Assembly (NCBI GenBank): GCA_003222395.1
Contig: QHWB01000038.1
Location: 96,699-160,698, forward strand
Source: Acidobacteriota bacterium
GTDB taxonomy: Bacteria > Acidobacteriota > Vicinamibacteria > Vicinamibacterales > CAVVIG01
DNA length: 64,000 nt
Reading direction: 5' to 3'
Shown here in pieces: positions 16,807-26,491 of this stretch. The translations under genes and the position numbers were made by a program. Below the pieces are notes generated by a model, which ran no database searches, was not told the origin of the DNA, and was given only the letters and a program-made list of their open reading frames with translations. How positions within the stretch are numbered: position 1 is the first letter of the stretch; each line of letters begins with the position of its first letter.

Positions 16807-18399
16807 AGCGGCTGCTTCTGTGACGGTGAGCGGCGCGGTGAGCTCGACCAGGTGCCGTTCCCACCACGTTCTGGCCGATTCGTTGTCCCAGCGCTCGCGG
16901 GGACGGCATCGGCCCAGCCAGTCGAGCACGGCTGCCGCGTCCTGCGGACGCCGGCGCGGATCCTTCTCGAGACACGCCAGCACGAGCGCCTCGAGCTCGG
17001 AGGGAATCGGCATCTCGGTCCGCTGTGACGGCGGGACCGGGGACGCCTGCAGGTGCAGGAGGAACATGTCGGCCGGGTTGTCGGCTTCGAACACCGGCTG
17101 TCCCGTCAGCACGTAATAGGCGACGCAGCCGATCGCGTACACGTCCGCGCGCTGATCGACTTCGCCGCCGAGCACGATTTCGGGCGCCATGAACGCGGGC
17201 GTTCCCGTCGTGCGGCCCGCCTCCGTCGATCGCGGCCCGAGCGACCGACCGCCGTCGCACGTCACCAGGCCGAAGTCGAGGACCTTGACGAAGTCGTAAT
17301 CGAGGCCCATCCGGCAGATATAGATGTTCGACGGCGTCACGTCGCGGTGGACGAGCCCGCGAGCATGCGCCTCGCCGAGCGAATGACACACCTGCCGCAG
17401 CAGGAACAGCGCGCGCCCCGCTGAGACCGGTCCGAACTCCCGCACCAGCGACTGCAGGTCGCGGCCGGCGAGCAGCTCCATCACGTAATAGAACGTCTGG
17501 TCGGTCGTCACGCCGAAGTCGAATACCTGGATCGTGTGCGGCGAGCTCAGAGACGCCGTCGTCTGCGCCTCTTGCTCGAAGCGGCGGAGCATGGTCCGGG
17601 CCTCGGCCTCCGTGCCCGCGCCGAGCAGTTCGGGGCGTACGAGCTTGATCGCCGCGCCGCGTGCGAGCAACCGATGCCGCGCGCGCCAGACTTCGCCCAT
17701 GCCGCCGCGCCCGAGCAGCTCCACGAGCTCGTAGCTGCCCATCTCCTGCGCGCGGCGCAGCCGGCGTCCGATCCGGTGCAGGACGTGCGACGGCAGCGTT
17801 GCGACGACGGCGCACGCAAAATTGGGCATGTAGAAGACGAGCGTGGTCGCCAGCGACGCTGACGGCGCGCCGCTCAAATGCACGATCGACGACGCGAGCG
17901 GATCCATCGACGCCGCGGCCAGCGACGCGGCCAGCATCCTGCGCGGTGTCGCAGGCAGAATCATGGCGGCCACGAGAATCACGACCGTGTTCCACGACAA
18001 GCCGCGGCCGCTGCTGACCGCTGCAAGGCCTGTCAAGGTGTTGAGCAGCGCCACCGCGGCCGCGTTCAGCACCACATACAGCAGCCCGGCGTCTGTTTTC
18101 CGCGCGTACGCGTCCGGCGCGTACCGCGCGTAGACGAACATGATCAGCGAGACGGCGATCGCGACGGTCTCGACGACCAGGACGGGCCGCGGAATGGAAA
18201 CGGCGATCGTGATCGGCCGGACGATCGCATCCATCGCCAGCCCGTAGGTCCACAAGCCCGCTCCGACGGCCGCGCACACCGCGAGCCGACGGATATGTTC
18301 GGAAACGAGCGCGTCTGGAAGCCGCTGCGACTCCCCCGAATCGGAAGTGTCCGGCGGCGGTGTGTCGAGGCGCGGTGCGAGGAGCTTCGGCGTGGCCAT
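16789..18399 (-). CDS. Membrane Ser/Thr protein kinase (N-terminal membrane domain)
   Basis: A 536-residue protein. About six hydrophobic helices occupy residues 35-205; the Hanks-type kinase domain follows from 221. The Gly-rich loop is LGRGGMGEVW, the ATP-binding Lys252 is in AAIKL, the catalytic loop is LVHRDVTPSN and the metal loop is VLDFGLV. The order (membrane part first, kinase last) is the reverse of PknB-like kinases. Its start is separated from the upstream carrier's stop by one base, so the two are co-translated. The last codons (ThrLeuAla, stop) come from a tandem repeat copy, suggesting the C-terminus was trimmed or rebuilt by repeat insertion. It could phosphorylate the neighbouring carriers; that is inference. 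Confidence 0.88.
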   Translation of the reverse strand: MATPKLLAPRLDTPPPDTSDSGESQRLPDALVSEHIRRLAVCAAVGAGLWTYGLAMDAIVRPITIAVSIPRPVLVVETVAIAVSLIMFVYARYAPDAYARKTDAGLLYVVLNAAAVALLNTLTGLAAVSSGRGLSWNTVVILVAAMILPATPRRMLAASLAAASMDPLASSIVHLSGAPSASLATTLVFYMPNFACAVVATLPSHVLHRIGRRLRRAQEMGSYELVELLGRGGMGEVWRARHRLLARGAAIKLVRPELLGAGTEAEARTMLRRFEQEAQTTASLSSPHTIQVFDFGVTTDQTFYYVMELLAGRDLQSLVREFGPVSAGRALFLLRQVCHSLGEAHARGLVHRDVTPSNIYICRMGLDYDFVKVLDFGLVTCDGGRSLGPRSTEAGRTTGTPAFMAPEIVLGGEVDQRADVYAIGCVAYYVLTGQPVFEADNPADMFLLHLQASPVPPSQRTEMPIPSELEALVLACLEKDPRRRPQDAAAVLDWLGRCRPRERWDNESARTWWERHLVELTAPLTVTEAAAVATLA

Positions 18400-18400
18400 A

Positions 18401-20629
18401 TCAAGACGCCGCTGAACCTGCGGACACCACCGAGGCGCGCAGCCGCAGTTCCTCGAGGTTCAGCATGATGGAATGGTTGGACCGCAGGAGCTCCGCCATG
18501 ACCTCGTCACGCGTACGGGCGGAACGCTTCACGGATCGGCGCTCGATGAATGGCCACAGCCGCCTTCGGATGGCCGGCGGCAGGACGCCTTCGAGGTATT
18601 CGAGCGCGGTGCCCTGCAGGTACTCGTCGTCGGTGTGAAGGCTCCGAAACGCGATCTGCAGCGGCTCGCGCGGGAGCACGAGCGACAGCAGGGTGAAGAC
18701 GTGCGCGAGGCTCTCGCCCGCCCGGGTCCGAACGAACTCGTCGAGCGCCGAATGGCTGTCGCCCGCGTCGACCACGTCCAGCAGGCGACGGCTTTCCCAC
18801 ACGCCTCGCCCCACGGCGACCTCGCGGAGTACGACGGCGAAGATCTGGTCGCGGTCGATCTCAACGCGGGGATTGCTGTCCACGATCGCCGCCAGCGATC
18901 GCGCCGATTGGTATCTGACATCGAAACGCAGATCGTCGAGCCCGAACATGAGACCGCTCGCGGCGCGCTGAGAGACGCACACCGAGAACACGCGTGCAAG
19001 CCGCCGCCTGACGGCAAAGTCCTGATTGGGATCGAGCAAGGCGTCGACGAGCTGACCGACGCGCTCTTCTGCGACCTTGCGGAGCGCAAACATCGCGTGA
19101 TCGGCCACCTGATCCCACGCGAGCAACGTAATCGCGTGCGGCACGAGGCCCGGCGTCAGCCCCTCATCTCTCGAGAGGACTTCGACGACGCGGGCTCGAT
19201 TGCGGGAGCGAAGGCTCAGCACGTCGCGCACTTCGGGCTCGAGCGAGACTGAATCGATCGCGGTGTGCCGAGCGTTCATCGCCTCTCTGGCTCCCGGGTC
19301 GATCCGATCGCGTCTGATCAATCCGAGCAGTCGAGTGCCGGTGACCAGCGCCGCGTCCGACGGATCGATGCGGCTCGCGCGCTTCGAGAGATCGACGAGG
19401 CTGCTTGCCAGCGTACCGAGATAGCCTCGATTCAGCCGGCTCGCCGCGAGCACGGCGCCTGCCGAGCACAGCATCGCCAGCGAGAGAATGCCGGACGATT
19501 GCGACATTGGAGCGAGCAAGACGACCAATCGGACCAGTCCGCCGCCGACACCGTCGCCCAGACGGTCGAATCCGACGTCGATCAGCGTTTTGGCGGCGCG
19601 CTTCTCGTCAGCTGGAATCGGCGAGTAGAACAGTTCGTACCCGGCGCGAAAGAAGGAGCTGCGGAACACCGACTCGCCGCCTCGCGCGACGAGCACGCTG
19701 CCGAAGCCAGGCGCGACGAGACCGGCCAGGCTCCCGGCGAACAAGGCTCCGGACGGCGTCGCCGCCGACACGCCGAGCCCGAATCGCTCGAGGACGACGC
19801 GCGACGCCGACGTCTGAAGCGCGAACGCCAGCAGGCTCGTCGCGGCGTAATACAGCGCGAAAAAGCGCAGCAGGTTGTCGCCGCGCCCGAAAGTCTCGAT
19901 CGACTGTGCCTTGAACAGATAGTCGACGAGCGCCGCGCCGGTCGTGCCGAGCAGCACCAGCGCCGCGAGATTGCGCAGATAAGGCGCGTCACTCAACACG
20001 CGCAGCGCGGAGCGCGATGGCGCCGCGCTCGCTCGCTCGTCGGTCGATCCCATCCCTCCGGCGACCGCGGAGACGGCGGTCTGTCGCACGACCCACGCGC
20101 TCGCGAACTGCAGCAGGGCGAGCAGCGGAAGCATGAGCGGAGCGCCGAACGTGGCCGCAACGCGCTCGGTCGCCAGCGCGCTGATGAGTCCGCCCAGCGT
20201 GCCGGCCGCCGCGATGTGGCCGTAGCGCTTTTTCGCCGTTCGCGGGTCGAAACGCTCGCTCGCGATCAGCCAGAACCCGGACGCAAGCACCGGGCCCGCG
20301 CCGGAGATGTGAAGGTAGATGATGACCGCGGTCGTCGACGGCGCATGCGACCGGACGATCCATTCGATCAGAAACAGCGCGCCGCTGACCGCGAAGGATG
20401 CGGGCACCAGGGCGGCCGGCGCGATCCGACGGCCGGTTCTCGCGTTGGCAATGACGATCAGGATCGAACACAGCGAGGTCGCCATCAGCATCGCCGGCAA
20501 CGCCGACAGGTCCAGCGACGTGAGGAACAGCGCGTCCCGCACCGCCTTTCCGCTGACGAACTGCGCTGTGACCGCCGCGGCGCCAATCATCGCCGGTACC
20601 ACCGACGGCGATGTGCCTTTCGTGTCCAT
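18401..20629 (-). CDS. NTT/TlcA-like carrier with C-terminal helical repeats
   Basis: A 742-residue protein. The first ~400 residues form a multi-helix membrane domain like nucleotide carriers of the ATP/ADP translocase family, with SGFWLIASERFDPRTAKKRYGHIAAAG matching the FW-serF-dprtAk region. The remaining ~330 residues are helical and repetitive (e.g. VRRRLARVFSVCVSQ, VRYQSARSLAAIVD), like HEAT repeats, an arrangement known for bacterial NTT-like proteins. The ATG at 20629 has GGAG six bases upstream and is preferred to one 54 bases earlier. It heads the minus-strand cluster; the ECF sigma gene diverges from it. The substrate is not proven; non-parasite members may carry something other than ATP. 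Confidence 0.78.
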   Translation of the reverse strand: MDTKGTSPSVVPAMIGAAAVTAQFVSGKAVRDALFLTSLDLSALPAMLMATSLCSILIVIANARTGRRIAPAALVPASFAVSGALFLIEWIVRSHAPSTTAVIIYLHISGAGPVLASGFWLIASERFDPRTAKKRYGHIAAAGTLGGLISALATERVAATFGAPLMLPLLALLQFASAWVVRQTAVSAVAGGMGSTDERASAAPSRSALRVLSDAPYLRNLAALVLLGTTGAALVDYLFKAQSIETFGRGDNLLRFFALYYAATSLLAFALQTSASRVVLERFGLGVSAATPSGALFAGSLAGLVAPGFGSVLVARGGESVFRSSFFRAGYELFYSPIPADEKRAAKTLIDVGFDRLGDGVGGGLVRLVVLLAPMSQSSGILSLAMLCSAGAVLAASRLNRGYLGTLASSLVDLSKRASRIDPSDAALVTGTRLLGLIRRDRIDPGAREAMNARHTAIDSVSLEPEVRDVLSLRSRNRARVVEVLSRDEGLTPGLVPHAITLLAWDQVADHAMFALRKVAEERVGQLVDALLDPNQDFAVRRRLARVFSVCVSQRAASGLMFGLDDLRFDVRYQSARSLAAIVDSNPRVEIDRDQIFAVVLREVAVGRGVWESRRLLDVVDAGDSHSALDEFVRTRAGESLAHVFTLLSLVLPREPLQIAFRSLHTDDEYLQGTALEYLEGVLPPAIRRRLWPFIERRSVKRSARTRDEVMAELLRSNHSIMLNLEELRLRASVVSAGSAAS

Positions 20630-20749
20630 GCGGTTCTCCCACTCTCCAGCGGGTAACGCGACGTACAGTCCGAAACCCCGCAACTCCGGTTAAACTCGTT
20701 GAAACTAGACAGGAACGCGTCACCCGGCCGAGGACCCCGCAGGAGTGAG

Positions 20750-21286
20750 ATGCCGACCAAACGGCCGGAGGCTGCCGAGCTCTTCCCCGTGATCTACGGC
20801 GAGTTGCGCCGCGTGGCGGGCCGATATCTGTCCCGGGAGCGGCGCAACCACACGCTGCAGCCGACGGCGCTGGTGCATGAGGCGTGGTTGAAGCTGCAAA
20901 ACGAACGCAGCGTGCAGCTGCACGGCCGCACTCACGGCCTGGCGCTCGCGGCGCAGGCCATGCGGCGGCTGCTCGTCGATCACGGCCGGCATCAGAAACG
21001 CGACAAACGCGGCGGCGGCGTTCAGCCAGTTGCGTTCGATGACCTCCTGAAAGCGGCGGCCACGGCGGCCGTGCCGGTCGAGGATCTGCTCACGCTCGAG
21101 GCGGCGCTCACGCGTCTGGAAGCCGAGGATCCGCGCGCGGCGCAGGTGGTCGTGCTGCGGTTCTTTTCAGGCATGTCGAGTCCCGAGGTCGCCGAGTATC
21201 TGCAGGTGTCGTTGCGGACCGTCGAGAGCGAGTGGACGTACGCCCGCGCGTGGCTCAAGCGCGAGCTGTCGGGAGAGAAGACGTGA
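20750..21286 (+). CDS. ECF RNA polymerase sigma factor, TIGR02999-like
   Basis: A 178-residue sigma factor of the Sigma70_ECF type common in Acidobacteria and Planctomycetes. Region 2 starts with ELFPVIYGELRRVAGRYLSRERRNHTLQPTALVHEAWLKL, the family signature. Region 4 contains LRFFSGMSSPEVAEYLQVSLRTVESEW. The start at 20750 has AGGAG four bases upstream. It is convergent with a large Ser/Thr kinase gene (20 bases apart). ECF factors of this type are commonly encoded beside such kinases, and no anti-sigma gene is present, so control by phosphorylation is plausible. Confidence 0.9.
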   Translation: MPTKRPEAAELFPVIYGELRRVAGRYLSRERRNHTLQPTALVHEAWLKLQNERSVQLHGRTHGLALAAQAMRRLLVDHGRHQKRDKRGGGVQPVAFDDLLKAAATAAVPVEDLLTLEAALTRLEAEDPRAAQVVVLRFFSGMSSPEVAEYLQVSLRTVESEWTYARAWLKRELSGEKT

Positions 21287-21306
21287 CAGGGCGGTGGGGC
21301 TGTCTT

Positions 21307-24219
21307 CTAGCGGAGCAGCGCATACTCGCGGCGCGCTTCCCGCAGCGGTCGAAGATCTGAATCCGCATCGCGCCACAGGGCTAGGAAGCTTTCATAGGCC
21401 TTGCGTGCCTTCGCCGTTTCTCCAGCCAGCGCCGCCGCGCGACCGAGGCCGAGATGCGCCAACGGATACAGCGGCGAGTCCGGAGCCTCGCCGCGATGAT
21501 TCACGATGGTCTCGAACTGTGCGACAGCCTCCCTGGCATCCTTTAGCGTCAGGTATGCCTGGCCTCTGAGATACGCTGGCCAGAATTCCGCGCCTCGAGC
21601 ATGGTCGTAAGGCCTGACCGGCTCGAGTACCGCGAGTGCCCGCGCCGGCTCGCCCGCTTGAATGGCTGATGCAGCCACCGACAGTGGGATCTGGATCCGA
21701 CTGGTAAGCGTCGCGCTTGGAAACCGATCGACCAGCTCGTTCGACAGCCTGGACGCCTCGGTGTCGGCGCCGCACATCGCCAGGACGCGAGCGCTTCGTT
21801 CCAGCGTCACGTTATCGCGGCTCAGCGCAATCGCGCCGGCGGTCTCGCGGCGGGCCTCGGCGCACTGGCCCATGAACGCGTGCGTCTCGGCGTCGGTGGT
21901 CGACCATTCAGCCGCGGTTTCCGCAAGATCGGACTGCGTGGCCGTCAGGATCGCGAGGCGAAGGTGCTCGTGCGCGGCTCGGACGCGTCCGGCGAACGCA
22001 GAGACGCGCGCGTCCCAGCCGGACGTCGAAATTGCATCCGGCAGACGCCGGGCGGCGTCCAGCTCGCGTGCCATCGCCGCCGAATCCCCTTCGACGAATG
22101 CGACGAGATACGCTAACCGCCGAAGGCTGACGAGGTCGGGCCGATGCGCACTCGCCTGCCGAACGACGTCCTTCGCCTCGTCGAGCCGATTGAGCGCCAC
22201 GAACGCCGACGCGAGATTTTCCAGCGGCGCGACGAAGGTTGGATCCAGACGCGCGGCTGTTCGAAACGGGTCGATGGCCTGGCCGTACTGACCGAACACA
22301 TTGAACGCGACACCGAGGCTGTTGAACGCAAAGGCCTCCCGCGGATACGTCGACGTCCACGAGCGGGCCAGATCGATCGCCTTGTCCCAGTCCTGCGTTG
22401 CATCGTGATAGTAGCGCCACGAAATGAAGAATCGCTCTCGCTCGCTCACTCTGTGGCGCAGATCGAACGCTCTGCGGGAGAACTCGGGCGCCAGCGCCGA
22501 CCGGCGTGTGTTGGCGTAAACGCCCGACAGCAGCGCCTGCGCCAGGGCGAAGTCGGGGTCGAGATCGATCGCGCGCTTGAGATGCGGCACGGCTCCAACG
22601 CGGGCCACGAGTCTGTCGCGGTCGAGCGCGAGCGCGTAGGAATGCAGCGCCTCGAGCGACGATGTCGTGGCTCTCGGGAGCGGCACGTCGAATTTCTGTA
22701 TCGACGCGAGCGACTCGCCCATTTTCTCGCGCAGCCGCGCGGCCGCCTTCCCCAGCGCCGCCAGAACCTGCTCCTTCTGCGTGACCTCGACCTGTTCGCG
22801 CGCCATCACGTCGGCCGTCTCGGAATTGATGGCCTCGAGCGCGATCACGTAATTGCGGCCCAGACCGCCGATCGACCCGGTCAGCAGCGCTTTCAGCCGT
22901 TCACGCTGCGCGATCTCGCGTCCGATGGAGCGGGTGATGCGCTCGTCAGGCGAGCGGTTCATCAGGCGCAGCGCCTCGCGCACACGCTCGTCAGGAAAAA
23001 CCTTGATGAACGGCGACTGCTCCAACGCGACCGCCAGCGCAACCTTGAGCGTGCCGTCGAACACCGCTTCTCCCGTGGTGTTCACGAAGTCCGCGAGCAG
23101 AATCGTGTCCTGGCCGGTCAACGTGCCGGCGCCGCCGCCGATACCGAATGTCGACACGACGATGACGAGCGCGGCCGCCGCCGCCAGCGCCGCCGCGACG
23201 GGCCACAAACGGGATCGCGAGGCGACGGCCCTGGGGCGGGCTACGGCGAGGCTCGCGGCCATCGCGGCGGCCGACTCGGGACGCTCGCGCGGGTCCGGCA
23301 ACAGGGCTTGCATGATGACGCGTTCCAGTTGAGGGTCGACGCCCGGAACCGTCGTAGATGGCCACGGCAATTGGCCGCCGCCTTCTCGCTCGTACTTGCC
23401 GCGCGTCTCGCGTCCGACGAGGAGCTCGTACAGCAGCAGACCGAGCGCGTAGATGTCGGTCTTCTCCGAGATCAACGCTCCGCTCGCCAACTGTTCGGGT
23501 GCCATGTACCCCGGCGTCCCGACGCCGACGATGTGCCCCGTGTCTTCGTCGCGCGTGACGGCGATGCCGAAGTCGGTGATCCGCACCGAACCGTTCTCGT
23601 CGATGAGCACGTTCGCGGGCTTCAGGTCGCGGTGCAGAATGCCCCGTGCGTGCGCCGCGGCCAGCGCCTCACACAACTGACGCCCGATGTCGGCGACCTT
23701 TTCAGATGGCAGCCGGCCGACGCGCTGGATGAGCGCGGCGAGATCTTCGCCCTGCACGAGCTCCATCGACAGGAATATCTGCCCCTGCTCCTCGCCGATG
23801 TCGAATACGCGGCACACGGACGGATGCGTGATTTGCCGCGCAAGACGAACCTCGTTCAGAAGCAGACGCCGCGCTTCCGCGCCGGTCGAGCGCACCAGCT
23901 TGAGCGCGACCGGAATTCCGAGCACGAGATCGTCGGCGCGCCAGACATCTCCCATGCCGCCGTGGCCCAGACGCGTCACCATCCGGTAGCGGCGGGCGAA
24001 CATCTCGCCCGGCGCGAACAGCTCGGTCGCGGAATCGAGTGAAGACGGCTCGCTGTCAGCACGCTCGTACTGGTCGTGCGCGGCGAGCAGCGACTCGACG
24101 TCGACCCGCAGCTCCGCGTTGTCGCCGCAGGCCGTCTCGACGAACTCCTGCCGCTCGGCCGGCGGACGGCTCAACGCCGCGAGAAAAAGCTCTTTCGAGC
24201 GAGCGTTGGCTGGCGCCAT
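21307..24219 (-). CDS. Ser/Thr protein kinase with TM segment and TPR repeats
   Basis: A 970-residue protein. A short N-terminal helical region precedes a Hanks kinase domain from about residue 78: LGHGGMGDVW, Lys107 (VALKLV), LHRDLKPANVL and ITDFGIAV are all intact. A transmembrane helix (about 340-360, PVAAALAAAAALVIVVSTFG) follows. The extracytoplasmic part starts with a TolB/FlgO-like domain (TILLADFVNTTGEAVFDGTL) and continues into TPR repeats to the end. This layout is typical of acidobacterial kinase-TPR receptors. It is convergent with the ECF sigma gene and may sense envelope signals for it. Confidence 0.9.
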   Translation of the reverse strand: MAPANARSKELFLAALSRPPAERQEFVETACGDNAELRVDVESLLAAHDQYERADSEPSSLDSATELFAPGEMFARRYRMVTRLGHGGMGDVWRADDLVLGIPVALKLVRSTGAEARRLLLNEVRLARQITHPSVCRVFDIGEEQGQIFLSMELVQGEDLAALIQRVGRLPSEKVADIGRQLCEALAAAHARGILHRDLKPANVLIDENGSVRITDFGIAVTRDEDTGHIVGVGTPGYMAPEQLASGALISEKTDIYALGLLLYELLVGRETRGKYEREGGGQLPWPSTTVPGVDPQLERVIMQALLPDPRERPESAAAMAASLAVARPRAVASRSRLWPVAAALAAAAALVIVVSTFGIGGGAGTLTGQDTILLADFVNTTGEAVFDGTLKVALAVALEQSPFIKVFPDERVREALRLMNRSPDERITRSIGREIAQRERLKALLTGSIGGLGRNYVIALEAINSETADVMAREQVEVTQKEQVLAALGKAAARLREKMGESLASIQKFDVPLPRATTSSLEALHSYALALDRDRLVARVGAVPHLKRAIDLDPDFALAQALLSGVYANTRRSALAPEFSRRAFDLRHRVSERERFFISWRYYHDATQDWDKAIDLARSWTSTYPREAFAFNSLGVAFNVFGQYGQAIDPFRTAARLDPTFVAPLENLASAFVALNRLDEAKDVVRQASAHRPDLVSLRRLAYLVAFVEGDSAAMARELDAARRLPDAISTSGWDARVSAFAGRVRAAHEHLRLAILTATQSDLAETAAEWSTTDAETHAFMGQCAEARRETAGAIALSRDNVTLERSARVLAMCGADTEASRLSNELVDRFPSATLTSRIQIPLSVAASAIQAGEPARALAVLEPVRPYDHARGAEFWPAYLRGQAYLTLKDAREAVAQFETIVNHRGEAPDSPLYPLAHLGLGRAAALAGETAKARKAYESFLALWRDADSDLRPLREARREYALLR

Positions 24220-24550
24220 GACCGTTCGAGTCTACTCGCGGATTCCCGGTTCGGCACCATGAGAATCGCGTCGCAGCAAAGCTGCGTGAACGTCAGGAGA
24301 TTTTGAGGGCCGGGCGCGCAAATCATCACTCGGCGTGCGTCGGACACACGGCGTTCGATCGAGATATTACGAGATGGGATAATACGAAACCGGAGATCGT
24401 CTTTGCACGGGGCGCGGGCTGGCACGTGACCGAGCACATGTGGATCGAACGGCGGCCCGCGAAACAGACACAATCTTCGCGTTGCCCTCGCCAACCAGGT
24501 CCGTACGGCGTTCGTGAACCGCCCTATGCTGTAACCAGCTCGAGCGTCGT
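24220..24550. other. 331-bp intergenic region, promoter side of the kinase-TPR gene
   Basis: No convincing gene on either strand. It lies upstream of the minus-strand kinase start and downstream of the amidohydrolase stop. On the minus strand a TAATAT (24364-24369) with an AT-rich stretch nearby could be a -10 element, in otherwise GC-rich DNA. No terminator hairpin with a T-run was found. Confidence 0.4.
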
Positions 24551-25936
24551 TCAGCGGGCGGCCGTCGACGGTGCGGGACGAGACGCGAGCTCGTTCTTCA
24601 TCACGACGCCGCCCTTCATGACGAACTTGACGCGCTCCATCTCGGTGACGTCGGTGAGCGGATTGCCTGCCACCGCGATGATGTCGGCGAACTTTCCCTT
24701 CTCGAGGCTTCCGACGCGGTTCGCCCAGTCGTAGTTGAGCACACCGGCTGCAGGCATGAAGGCCGACTGGAGCGCCTGTGCCGGCGTCATCCCCCACCTG
24801 ACCATCCACGCGAACTGGTCGGCCTGCTTCCCGTGAGGAAACGCGCCGTCACCGGCAACGGCGCCGCTGCCGAACACGAGCGGCACTCCGGCCTTCAGGA
24901 GTTTCCTGAACGTCAGTTCGGTCATCCGGAGACGCGTCACCGCTTTGTCGCCGGTCAACCCGAGGCTCGCGAGCAGCCGCTTGTCGCCGCTGTCGAGACC
25001 GGCCAGATCGTCGATCGTGATCATGATCGGCAGCTTCTTCTGGAGCAGCGTATTCACCAGGGCGTCGTCTTTGTACAGCTCGGTGACGTGCATGCTGAGA
25101 TCGACGCCCGCGTTGATGCACGAGCGCATGCCTTCGCCGCCGTACGTGTGGCAGGCGACTCTCAGTCCCATCCGATGCGCCTCGTCGACGATGGCCTGAA
25201 CTTCCTCGAACGTCAGCGACGGTGATGCGACCAGCGAACCATCCGGTTTGAATTCATCCAGCTCTTCGCCGACGAAATCCTGCGTCGTGTAGATCTTGAT
25301 CCAGTCGACGCCGTGCAGCTTCGATTCGCGCACGGCGGCGCGCGCGAGCCACGGTCCGTTGATGTTCTTGCCTTCCGTGAAGCCCGCATAGGCGCCTGGT
25401 CCGGGGTTCGGGTAAGGCGCGCTCGCTCTCTGGTTCAGCGACTGCCCCGCGACCTGCATCCTGGGCCCTTTGATCAGTCCGGCAGCGATCGCGTTTCTCA
25501 GATCCACGGTGCCAAAGCCGCCGCGTGAGTCCATGTCGACCGTCGTCGTGAATCCGGCTTCGAGGTCACGGGACGCGCTCTGCACCATGACGATCGTTTT
25601 CATTTCGAGCGAGTCGCCGCGTCCGGCATTGTGCACGTGCGCGTCGATCATTCCCGGCAGAACGGTCGCCCCACTCAGATCGATCACGCGCGCCTCCGGC
25701 GGGATTTGCACCGATGGACCGACGTCGGCGATACGGTCGCCTCTGATCAGAATGATCTGGTTGTTCAGGATCGTGCCGGCCCTGGCATCGAACATCCGGC
25801 TGGAGCGCAGCGCGACAAGATTGTCTGCCGGCGCCAGGTAGGGCGACTGCGGCGGCCGCGCAGTCTGAGACCACAGAACCGCGCTCGACGCGGCGATCAC
25901 GATGGCGAGGCTCGCGGATCGAACAAGGCTGCGCAT
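24551..25936 (-). CDS. Exported amidohydrolase-family metal-dependent hydrolase
   Basis: A 461-residue protein with a signal peptide ending near the QTARP stretch. The amidohydrolase core has the first metal motif DAHVH after VLPGMI, later metal-binding His in CHTYGGEGM and SMHVTELY, and the closing GSLEKGKFADIIAVAGNPL typical of imidazolonepropionase/prolidase-like enzymes. The ATG at 25936 is chosen because GGAGG lies five bases upstream; an ATG four codons earlier is weaker. The substrate cannot be named; exported homologues often hydrolyse cyclic amides or dipeptides. It appears to be a single-gene unit. Confidence 0.88.
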   Translation of the reverse strand: MRSLVRSASLAIVIAASSAVLWSQTARPPQSPYLAPADNLVALRSSRMFDARAGTILNNQIILIRGDRIADVGPSVQIPPEARVIDLSGATVLPGMIDAHVHNAGRGDSLEMKTIVMVQSASRDLEAGFTTTVDMDSRGGFGTVDLRNAIAAGLIKGPRMQVAGQSLNQRASAPYPNPGPGAYAGFTEGKNINGPWLARAAVRESKLHGVDWIKIYTTQDFVGEELDEFKPDGSLVASPSLTFEEVQAIVDEAHRMGLRVACHTYGGEGMRSCINAGVDLSMHVTELYKDDALVNTLLQKKLPIMITIDDLAGLDSGDKRLLASLGLTGDKAVTRLRMTELTFRKLLKAGVPLVFGSGAVAGDGAFPHGKQADQFAWMVRWGMTPAQALQSAFMPAAGVLNYDWANRVGSLEKGKFADIIAVAGNPLTDVTEMERVKFVMKGGVVMKNELASRPAPSTAAR

Positions 25937-26077
25937 CGAGTCCTCCATTTCAGTGGTTCAGACGGCGGTCCATGCACCGTGGCGATTCGGGCCGAAGGGC
26001 TTCTTCTGACCGATAGCAACAGCATTGTCAAGATGAAAGAGGCTCGACACGACCTCGCGCTGCCGCGCGGTGCATGT

Positions 26078-26491
26078 TCAGGGGATGATATCGATGGTGT
26101 AGTGGCGGTGCCCGCGGCGGACGCGGTAAGCTTCGAAGTCCTTGCGGTCGACCGTGAAGACTTTGCGGCTCCCGAGTGTTTCAGCCGCGACAATCAGCGA
26201 CGCGTCCGCGAGATCCATGGGATGGTCCGAGTCCATGTCCATCAGTTCGAAGGCGCGCGGCAATGTGGCCGAGTCGAACCACCACACCGACAGTCCTCCC
26301 TTCAACACGAATTCCCTCAAGCGATCCGATCCCACGCTTCCTGGCCCAAGCATGTGGAAGGCTTCCGTCAGCACCGGCACCGTCGTTCGGATCGGCTCCC
26401 GCACGAGTTTGAGTGCCTTGGCGCACCGTTGATGTTGACCATCTTTGGGATCGAACAATGCGACGAGCGGGCCGGTATCGACAAGGATCAT
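26078..26491 (-). CDS. vapC: PIN-domain toxin, VapC-like
   Basis: A 137-residue PIN nuclease. The acidic active-site residues are visible: Asp5 (MILVDTG), Glu43 (VLTEAFHML), Asp93 and Asp97 (HPMDLADASLI). Such toxins cut RNA when freed from the antitoxin. The start overlaps the antitoxin stop (ATGA at 26488-26491), the usual VapBC arrangement with antitoxin first. Confidence 0.88.
   Translation of the reverse strand: MILVDTGPLVALFDPKDGQHQRCAKALKLVREPIRTTVPVLTEAFHMLGPGSVGSDRLREFVLKGGLSVWWFDSATLPRAFELMDMDSDHPMDLADASLIVAAETLGSRKVFTVDRKDFEAYRVRRGHRHYTIDIIP

Noticed and set aside
16517..18277. N-terminal extension of the carrier-barrel frame to base 18277
   Set aside because: It runs antisense-frame through the tandem repeats and out of frame through the kinase gene, giving Arg-rich low-complexity sequence. 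The ribosome site and carrier N-terminus place the start at 16516.
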